DNA of 64,000 bases from Shewanella aestuarii (GTDB lineage Bacteria > Pseudomonadota > Gammaproteobacteria > Enterobacterales > Shewanellaceae): contig NZ_CP050313.1 in NCBI RefSeq assembly GCF_011765625.1, forward strand, positions 1,856,501-1,920,500, given 5' to 3'. Under the pieces are notes generated by a model, which ran no database searches, had not been told where the DNA came from, and saw only the letters and a program-made list of their open reading frames with translations. Positions 58,214 to 64,000 of this stretch are shown here, in pieces. The position numbers were made by a program, and so were the translations under genes. Within the stretch, counting starts at the first letter, position 1; every line of letters starts with the position of its first letter.

Positions 58214-59404
58214 TTAGCTATTTTTGACGAATTGAACTAGTCGAGATGCCAGATCTGCATCATTTATTGCTGTAATTGGCCATTTTTTCACATGTTGTGC
58301 AAATGACAAATTAGTAAAATCGAGTCTTTGCCAATGATTGGCAACAGTTATTTGGTTACCTTGGTTGAACGCTAGGTTCAGTTCGCACCAATTCTTGGCT
58401 AAATCAGGCGCTAGATTATCGCAGTAAATTTGCATAAAAGCTTGTAATTTTATCAGGTGATAATCATCTTCTTGTGGGTAAATATGCCAAATAAATGGTT
58501 TTGCCGCCCATTGGGCACGTAAAAATGAGTCTTCACCACGCACAATGTTAAAATCACAACTCCATAGTAGCCGGTCATAACCTTGTTGATCCGTCATTGG
58601 CAGAACGTGTAGGGTGACATTACCTAATGAGATTTGCTGACCGACAATGAGATCTGCAATTTCACAGGGGAGTAGACTTGTAATGCTATTAAGACTTTTA
58701 CCTTTGGGAATTAATACATGTATATTTGATTTGCATGTTTGCCAATATGTTATCAAGCTAAGCAAAGCTGGCGTTTCGTAACTGAAAACGGATATCACTT
58801 GATGTTCAGGTTTTATCCCCGTCAATCCCAATTGCTGAAACAAGCGCATTTTATTGGTATGGTCTGCTTGCCATGCATCTCGCTCAACAAAAAGGTTTTT
58901 CTCGCAAATTAGTCCACCAGTTTTGGATGTAAAACCGGGAAGGTAGAAAAATTTCTGTAATCCGCAAGCCTGAAATGAAGGTAAACCATGGCAACCTTCA
59001 ACCCAGTCTTCAGCTGACAAGTACTCTAGGTTCAGCCAAATGGGGACTTTTGATGGGGTAAGCTGTTTTAGTTTAACTATCGATTCAATTATTTGTGAAG
59101 GTATTTCACATGCAAAAGCCTCAATTAGCACGTTACCTATACTAAAATGCGTAAGGTTTTCAGCTTTCCAGTGAAATATATTCACGCCATCAAACTGCTG
59201 CCTAGCAAGCTCTGGATTTAATCTAGCTAAAATATGTGAAAAGCTGTTAAGGTCATCAATCCATAAATTAACCTCGATTGAATATTCAGCGGCAAGTTGT
59301 TTTGCTAGCCGCCATGTGACACCAATATCGCCATAATTATCGACAACAACACAAAAGATATCCCATTGCTGGCGTGTGTTAGTTTGTTGAGAAGGCAGAC
59401 TCAT
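58214..59404 (-). CDS. earP: EF-P arginine-32 rhamnosyltransferase EarP
   Basis: 396 aa. Transfers rhamnose from TDP-rhamnose to Arg32 of EF-P. N-terminal block WDIFCVVVDNYGDIGVTWRLAKQLA with the conserved Asp of the catalytic region, plus WLNLEYLSAEDWVEGCHGLPS and RGEDSFLRAQWAAKPFIWHIYPQEDD in the C-domain are typical of this GT-B enzyme. It precedes efp with the matching Arg32 target. TDP-rhamnose synthesis genes are not in the window. Confidence 0.95.
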   Translation of the reverse strand: MSLPSQQTNTRQQWDIFCVVVDNYGDIGVTWRLAKQLAAEYSIEVNLWIDDLNSFSHILARLNPELARQQFDGVNIFHWKAENLTHFSIGNVLIEAFACEIPSQIIESIVKLKQLTPSKVPIWLNLEYLSAEDWVEGCHGLPSFQACGLQKFFYLPGFTSKTGGLICEKNLFVERDAWQADHTNKMRLFQQLGLTGIKPEHQVISVFSYETPALLSLITYWQTCKSNIHVLIPKGKSLNSITSLLPCEIADLIVGQQISLGNVTLHVLPMTDQQGYDRLLWSCDFNIVRGEDSFLRAQWAAKPFIWHIYPQEDDYHLIKLQAFMQIYCDNLAPDLAKNWCELNLAFNQGNQITVANHWQRLDFTNLSFAQHVKKWPITAINDADLASRLVQFVKNS

Positions 59405-59432
59405 TCAAACCACCTGTTAATTTATTGCACAA

Positions 59433-59456
59433 AAAAAGCGGCCATTGCCGCTTTTT
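59433..59456 (-). terminator. Terminator after fldA
   Basis: AAAAAGCGGC / GCCGCTTTTT with a CATT loop, between fldA and earP. Confidence 0.9.
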
Positions 59457-59473
59457 ATTTAGTAACTTGACAA

Positions 59474-60001
59474 TTAATCTTCAAGTTCTGCTAAACACAT
59501 TTCTTCGTAAATCTGTTTAACCCAAGCGTCAACACGCTCCTCAGTTAATTCAGGTTGACGGTCTTCATCAATACCTAGACCAATAAAGTGATCATCATCT
59601 ACGAGTCCTTTTGAGGCTTCAAAATCATAACCTTTAGTCGGCCAGTGACCGATGATAATGCCACCACGGTCTTTAACGATATCGCCAACCATACCCATAG
59701 CATCAAGAAAATACTCTGCATAATCTTCTTGGTCACCACAGCCAAAAATGGCAACTAACTTATCGTTAAAATCAATCTGCTCAAGTTCAGGGAAAAAATC
59801 ATCCCAATCACATTGGGCTTCACCATAGTACCAAGTTGGAATACCAAAGATGAGTAAGTCGAATTCAGCAATTTGCTCTTTGGTACTTTTAGCGATGTCT
59901 TTAACATCGATCATGTTTTTACCCAGTTTTTTCTGGATCATTTTGGCGACAGCTTCGGTGTTACCTGTGTCGCTACCGAAAAATAGACCTACAGTTGCCA
60001 T
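59474..60001 (-). CDS. fldA: Flavodoxin FldA
   Basis: 175 aa long-chain flavodoxin, FMN electron carrier. Phosphate loop LFFGSDTGNTEAVAK; isoalloxazine-contacting loops PTWYYGEAQCDWDDF and FGCGDQEDYAEYF. Last gene of ybfF-DUF2788-ybfE-fldA, the order seen near seqA-pgm in enterics (there followed by fur, absent here). RBS AAAGGAAAC. Confidence 0.95.
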   Translation of the reverse strand: MATVGLFFGSDTGNTEAVAKMIQKKLGKNMIDVKDIAKSTKEQIAEFDLLIFGIPTWYYGEAQCDWDDFFPELEQIDFNDKLVAIFGCGDQEDYAEYFLDAMGMVGDIVKDRGGIIIGHWPTKGYDFEASKGLVDDDHFIGLGIDEDRQPELTEERVDAWVKQIYEEMCLAELED

Positions 60002-60052
60002 GGGGGTTTCCTTTCAATATTAAATCGCTAATTGCGATGTTTTAAATACGGT

Positions 60053-60325
60053 TCAGTTGTCGATTTGCTGTTGCAGTAGTTGTTCGATTAACTGGCTACG
60101 ACTGATGTTACTGGCCAAAGCTTGTTGGTTCAAGGCATCATATAAATCTTGTGATACTTTTAACTCTATTCGCTTCAAACCATTAGCGCGATCACGCTGA
60201 ATTTGGTTTCGTTTATTGATCTTTAATTGTTGTTCACGACTGAGCGGATTACTTCTGGGTCTTCCACGCCGTTTCTCGCTGTCAAAAAGATCAATGGTAG
60301 TTCTATCTGCAGTTTCTTTTGCCAT
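60053..60325 (-). CDS. ybfE: LexA-regulated protein YbfE-like
   Basis: 90 aa from ATG 60325 (MAKETADRTTIDLFDSEKRR); the longer ORF start is not used. The basic core RGRPRSNPLSREQQLKINKR and C-terminal ribbon-helix-helix-like NISRSQLIEQLL match E. coli YbfE. That gene is SOS-induced; no LexA box (CTG-N10-CAG) is visible just upstream here, so SOS control is not supported by sequence. Confidence 0.88.
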   Translation of the reverse strand: MAKETADRTTIDLFDSEKRRGRPRSNPLSREQQLKINKRNQIQRDRANGLKRIELKVSQDLYDALNQQALASNISRSQLIEQLLQQQIDN

Positions 60326-60333
60326 GTCTCTAA

Positions 60334-60555
60334 TTAACCAATTCCTGAGCCTTCCCAGGACACTTGAATAATGCCTTTTGTTACAAATCCGGCGCAGCCT
60401 AAAAATAAGACTCCCCACACTACATAGCGACCAAATTTGGGTACCTTGCCTTGCTTAAGCACATCATTGATGGCCATGCCGATAAAAAAGAAAATTGCGG
60501 CGAAAAACAAATTTAAGCCTATAGATTCAATCTGTTCCATATATTGATTCAACAT
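60334..60555 (-). CDS. DUF2788 small membrane protein
   Basis: 73 aa, two hydrophobic helices (LNLFFAAIFFFIGMAI and YVVWGVLFLGCAGFV). The LKQGKVPKFGRYVVW linker is typical of DUF2788. It is 8 bp before ybfE on the same strand. Function unknown. Confidence 0.82.
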   Translation of the reverse strand: MLNQYMEQIESIGLNLFFAAIFFFIGMAINDVLKQGKVPKFGRYVVWGVLFLGCAGFVTKGIIQVSWEGSGIG

Positions 60556-60661
60556 ACTTTACCCTAAACATTTTCTTTTGCGGCAAAAAAGAGGCGCGAA
60601 TATATCATATTGGTGCTCTGTGGGCTACGGAATCATCGATAAATGCATCAATTTTTCAGAG

Positions 60662-61432
60662 TCAATTGGCAAGAAATTCAGCCACTATACGGTTAAATAT
60701 CTCTGGTTTTTGGGCATGTAGCCAATGACCAGTTCCATTGAGTGTTTTAACATTGGCAGATGGAAATTGCTCAAGTATTTGCTCTCGATGATCGGCGGTA
60801 ACGTAATCTGACTCACCACCTCGAATAAATAAACAGGGTTTATTGTATGGCGAAGGTGTGCTGCAGTCTTGTAACTGCCAACCGATAATACGGTCATAAC
60901 TGTTAATTAGACCAGTAAGATTCATTTTCCATTCAAAGCCAGTTTCGGTTCGCTGTAGATTTTTTAATAAGAATTGAGCAACAGACTCTTCAATGCCGGC
61001 GTTAATAAGATGATTTAGCGCGGAAACTCGGGTTGTCTGATGATTAAGTACTAACGAGGTTAACCCTGCAAAAACCGTTTGATGCCGAGGATGATATGTT
61101 ACTGGGGCGATGTCAGCTACAACAAGTGCATCTATTTTTAGTGGGTTTAAGAGGGCAGTAGCCATTGCTACTTTGCCTCCCATAGAATGACCTACTAGTT
61201 TGGCGCTTTTTAAAGACAACTCATTCATTAAATCAATCACAGCTTGAGCCAGTGCTGGGTAGTCCATGCAAGACCAATGAGGGCTCTGACCATGATTAGG
61301 TAAATCGACTCGAATAACTTGAAACCGGTTTTCTAAGGCTTTAGCAAGTGACTTTAAATTATCCAGATTTCCAAATAGTCCATGGAGTAAAATGACTGGC
61401 TGACCTTTTCCTGAGATAGCGTAATTCATCAT
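60662..61432 (-). CDS. ybfF: Alpha/beta-hydrolase esterase YbfF
   Basis: 256 aa. Oxyanion loop ILLHGLFGNLDN; nucleophile Ser in KLVGHSMGGKVAMATA; Asp in FIRGGESDYVTADHR; His in GTGHWLHAQKPE. E. coli YbfF acts on acyl-CoA and malonyl-CoA esters in vitro. First gene of the ybfF-ybfE-fldA unit and divergent from seqA. Two adjacent ATGs (61432 and 61429) are equally likely starts. Confidence 0.92.
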   Translation of the reverse strand: MMNYAISGKGQPVILLHGLFGNLDNLKSLAKALENRFQVIRVDLPNHGQSPHWSCMDYPALAQAVIDLMNELSLKSAKLVGHSMGGKVAMATALLNPLKIDALVVADIAPVTYHPRHQTVFAGLTSLVLNHQTTRVSALNHLINAGIEESVAQFLLKNLQRTETGFEWKMNLTGLINSYDRIIGWQLQDCSTPSPYNKPCLFIRGGESDYVTADHREQILEQFPSANVKTLNGTGHWLHAQKPEIFNRIVAEFLAN

Positions 61433-61632
61433 GTTGTTTTATCTAATTATCACAAATTTAGTGGCGGCAAATTTTGAGCCAATGAGAAGATCAAATCAAG
61501 TTTTATGGATAGATATTGGCCATCAAAAGCGTCATTTATCTACAAAGATATGTTTTCAAGCTGAATATATATCAATTATCGGATTTTGAGCTTTATTCTT
61601 AGCTTAACCTTAGCTTAAACTGGCAATACTAA

Positions 61633-61648
61633 TGATCAATATTGATCA
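61633..61648. promoter_or_regulatory. Twin-GATC palindrome upstream of seqA
   Basis: TGATCAATATTGATCA is a perfect 16-bp palindrome. It contains two GATC sites 10 bp apart, one helical turn, 94 bp before the seqA start. SeqA binds pairs of hemimethylated GATC sites spaced by whole turns. Confidence 0.6.
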
Positions 61649-61741
61649 AAAATAAAAACTAGATAGTAAACTAGCCGTTATTTAACAACTTAGTGTGGGT
61701 GGCTTTGTTAAATAATGTTTACAAGCAAAAGGATTACTGAA

Positions 61742-62425
61742 ATGAAATACATTGAAATTGACGAAGAACTTTATCGTTTTATCGCTGGGAAAACAGAGCG
61801 TATAGGCGAAAGTGCTTCTGAAATTCTGCGTCGATTATTAAATTTGCCCGTAGAGCAAGTTGACGAGCAGCGTCCTGAAGCCATAAGCCAACCTGGTTTT
61901 GATGCATTAGATGCTAATGCCCGAGAAGCCTTATTTAATAAAGCTAAAAATATAGTTGAGCAATTAGTTACTCATCGTCCAAAAACATTATCAGTCACCA
62001 ACTCAGAAGTCTTAGAACCACAAGTTGCTCAAACGTCTGTGCCGCAGTCAGTTAGTGAACTCAAATCAATTGATTCTCCTTTGCCTGAGTTTAACTTTGA
62101 TGACTTAAAAGATAAAAAGTTAATTAGCGAGCAAAAGGGGGCCGTAGGTAGGTTTATGTTTTTACTTAGCGGTCTTGCAAACTTGGTTGGTAATGACTTT
62201 AACCAAGTACTCAAAATTCAAGGTAAGGGTCGTTTATATTTTGCATGCTCAAAACAAGAATTATTAGATGCAAGCCAATCTGCCAACCCGAAACAAATCG
62301 GTTCAAGTGGCTATTGGGTTACCACGAATAACAATACCGCTAAAAAGAAGAGGATTTTGACCGAAGCGTTAGTTTTATTGGGCTGTGATACAGAAAAAGC
62401 GCAATCTATTGCAAATTTTATTTAA
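61742..62425 (+). CDS. seqA: Replication initiation negative regulator SeqA
   Basis: 227 aa from ATG 61742 (MKYIEIDEELYRFIAGKTER), with AAAAGGA upstream; the ORF prefix MFTSKRITE is not used. The N-terminal oligomerisation domain ends near residue 35 (SASEILRRLLNLP). The C-terminal DNA-binding domain has GRFMFLLSGLANLVGNDFNQ and GSSGYWVTTNNNTAKKKRIL, which contact hemimethylated GATC. The linker is longer than in E. coli. pgm follows by 15 bp. Confidence 0.95.
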   Translation: MKYIEIDEELYRFIAGKTERIGESASEILRRLLNLPVEQVDEQRPEAISQPGFDALDANAREALFNKAKNIVEQLVTHRPKTLSVTNSEVLEPQVAQTSVPQSVSELKSIDSPLPEFNFDDLKDKKLISEQKGAVGRFMFLLSGLANLVGNDFNQVLKIQGKGRLYFACSKQELLDASQSANPKQIGSSGYWVTTNNNTAKKKRILTEALVLLGCDTEKAQSIANFI

Positions 62426-62440
62426 ATAGGAGAAGTGCCA

Positions 62441-64000
62441 GTGGCTATCCATGATCGAGCAGGGACGTTAGCAATACAGCAAGATTTAGTGAATATTCCT
62501 AAGTTAATGAGCTTTTATTATCGAATCATCCCTAATGTTGAAGATGTACAGCAAAAGGTCATATTTGGTACTTCCGGTCATCGTGGGAGTGCATTTAGCG
62601 CTAGCTTTAATCAAAATCATATTTGGGCAATAACTCAAGCTGTGGTGGATTATCGCAAAGCCGCTAACATCACTGGCCCAATGATTGTGGGTTATGACAC
62701 TCATGCTTTGTCTTATGCAGCGTTTATGTCTGTAGTTGAAGTGTTAACAGCTAATCAGGTGAAAGTATTAATTCAAGCTAATGATGGTTTTACACCGACT
62801 CCGGTTGTGTCACAAAGCATCATTGCTGCCAATAAAGGCAAATCTACTGATTTAACCGATGGCTTAATTATCACGCCGTCTCATAATCCTCCTCAAGACG
62901 GTGGAATTAAATATAATCCTCCTCATGGTGGCCCCGCAGAAGGCAATATCACTAAGCAGATAGAAAATACTGCTAATGCTTACCTTGCTAACCATTTAAA
63001 TGGCGTATGTAAAATAAACTATGGTGTCGCTTTACAATCAGGTTGGCTAACAGAGATTGATTTTATTGCCCCGTATGTTGAAGGTTTGGCAGAGGTGATT
63101 GACTTTGAAGCAATTAAAAAAGCTAACTTGCGTTTAGGGGTTGATCCTTTAGGTGGTTCAGGAATTTATTACTGGCAGAAAATTGCCGATAAATATGGTT
63201 TAGATATTACATTAGTCAATGAGAAGGTAGATCCTACTTTTAGTTTTATGACTTTAGATAAAGATGGCAAAATCCGTATGGATTGTTCATCTCCTTATGC
63301 TATGGCTGGCCTATTAGCATACAGTGAACAGTATGATCTGTGTGTCGGAAATGACCCTGATTATGATCGTCATGGCATTGTATGTCCTGGTTTTGGCTTA
63401 ATGAATCCAAATCATTTTCTTGCTGTCGCAATCGATTATTTATTAACCCATCGTCCACAATGGTCAGCAGAACTAGCTATTGGTAAAACCCTGGTATCAA
63501 GTGCAATGATCGATCGGGTTTGTGCAAGCTTACAAAGAAACTGCTTAGAAGTTCCTGTTGGCTTTAAATGGTTTGTTGATGGCCTTGCCAACAATTCTAT
63601 TGCTTTTGGTGGTGAAGAAAGTGCAGGTGCAGCTTTTTTAAAACGAGATGGTACCACTTGGTGTACAGACAAGGATGGCTTTATTCTTGCTTTATTAGCG
63701 CTAGAGATATTAGCCGTAACAGGCAAAACACCTGCACAGCGTTATCAAGAGTTAACCAAACAATTTGGTGAGAGTTTTTATACCCGCATAGATAGCCCAA
63801 TTAGTTTGAAGAAAAAAGCAAAATTTGAACAATTAAATGCACAAAGCTTTATTGAAACTGAATTAGCTGGTGAAGAAATAATCGCCATTTTATCCCATGC
63901 TCCAGGTAATAATGCTGCAATAGGTGGGATTAAGGTGACGACTGCTAATGGGTGGTTTGCTGCGAGACCATCGGGTACCGAAGCATTATTTAAAATATAT
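62441..64000 (+). CDS. pgm: Phosphoglucomutase (alpha-D-glucose), 3' partial
   Basis: Runs off the right edge; about 520 of roughly 548 residues are present. GTG start at 62441 (MAIHDRAGTLAIQQDLVNIP) with AGGAGA eight bases upstream; a GTG at 62435 is too close to that RBS. Substrate loop FGTSGHRGS; phosphoserine TPSHNPPQDGGIKYNPP; metal site NDPDYDRHG; sugar-binding GGEESAG; phosphate-binding RPSGTEALFKIY at the edge. Interconverts glucose-1- and glucose-6-phosphate. Co-transcribed with seqA. Confidence 0.96.
   Translation, partial: MAIHDRAGTLAIQQDLVNIPKLMSFYYRIIPNVEDVQQKVIFGTSGHRGSAFSASFNQNHIWAITQAVVDYRKAANITGPMIVGYDTHALSYAAFMSVVEVLTANQVKVLIQANDGFTPTPVVSQSIIAANKGKSTDLTDGLIITPSHNPPQDGGIKYNPPHGGPAEGNITKQIENTANAYLANHLNGVCKINYGVALQSGWLTEIDFIAPYVEGLAEVIDFEAIKKANLRLGVDPLGGSGIYYWQKIADKYGLDITLVNEKVDPTFSFMTLDKDGKIRMDCSSPYAMAGLLAYSEQYDLCVGNDPDYDRHGIVCPGFGLMNPNHFLAVAIDYLLTHRPQWSAELAIGKTLVSSAMIDRVCASLQRNCLEVPVGFKWFVDGLANNSIAFGGEESAGAAFLKRDGTTWCTDKDGFILALLALEILAVTGKTPAQRYQELTKQFGESFYTRIDSPISLKKKAKFEQLNAQSFIETELAGEEIIAILSHAPGNNAAIGGIKVTTANGWFAARPSGTEALFKIY

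Noticed and set aside
60326..60370. Possible LexA box upstream of ybfE
   Set aside because: The nearest candidate, CTGAGCCTTCCCAG, has the wrong spacing and no TATA-like centre.
60326..60418. N-terminal extension of ybfE (MGSLIFRLRRICNKRHY...)
   Set aside because: It overlaps the DUF2788 gene and the family starts at MAKETADRTT.

Overview
The window is a chromosomal segment of a low-GC marine gammaproteobacterium, most likely Shewanella (inference). The pointers are a HexR-controlled Entner-Doudoroff operon (zwf-pgl-edd-eda), very long FadE-type acyl-CoA dehydrogenases with a PsrA-like regulator, a VC2046/SO_2500-family protein, an OsmC-YcaO fusion, rhombosortase, the earP-efp pair, and the ybfF-ybfE-fldA // seqA-pgm block. 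Nearly all of it is housekeeping sequence. The accessory elements are one Tn5/IS50-like insertion sequence, one MITE-like repeat and one decayed polysaccharide lyase gene.

Layout: 0-13 kb carries the end of a branched-chain keto-acid dehydrogenase operon (bkdB), nadA, fatty-acid genes (thioesterase, fadE), membrane proteins (TrhA, rhombosortase), and the queC/queE pair for queuosine synthesis. 13-20 kb has three near-identical tRNA-Tyr genes, a GAF-PAS-GGDEF-EAL protein, small conserved proteins and smrA. 19.6-22.6 kb is a psrA-fadE operon whose promoter is covered by a perfect 13-bp inverted repeat; the same AAAC-N4-GTTT core lies upstream of the first fadE. 23-31 kb is the carbon-metabolism cluster pykA / hexR / zwf-pgl-edd-eda with candidate HexR boxes. 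An IS4-family (IS50-like) element has inserted exactly into the eda terminator hairpin. 32-48 kb carries ycaO, pabB, a class I fumarase, an S9 peptidase, marC, tRNA-Ser, rhlE, a DUF885 lipoprotein, an orphan response regulator, an M14 carboxypeptidase and yeaC. 48-64 kb carries ansA, sppA, fadH, a lipoprotein alginate-lyase (PL7-like) pseudogene, an uncharacterised 470-aa family protein, alaA, efp-earP, ybfF-DUF2788-ybfE-fldA, seqA and pgm (cut by the right edge).

Most notable: (1) the IS insertion in the Entner-Doudoroff terminator with an 11-bp target duplication, where the IS brings its own terminator and an RBS-sequestering hairpin; (2) a previously hidden PL7-like pseudogene; (3) two genes (rhlE and a zinc-ribbon protein) each broken by the apparent loss of one G in a G-run, suggesting sequencing error or slippage; (4) operator-like palindromes for PsrA, HexR and SeqA placed where autoregulation or pathway control would need them; (5) an unlisted 54-aa basic ORF with a good ribosome binding site. 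I found no clear new defence or biosynthetic system.
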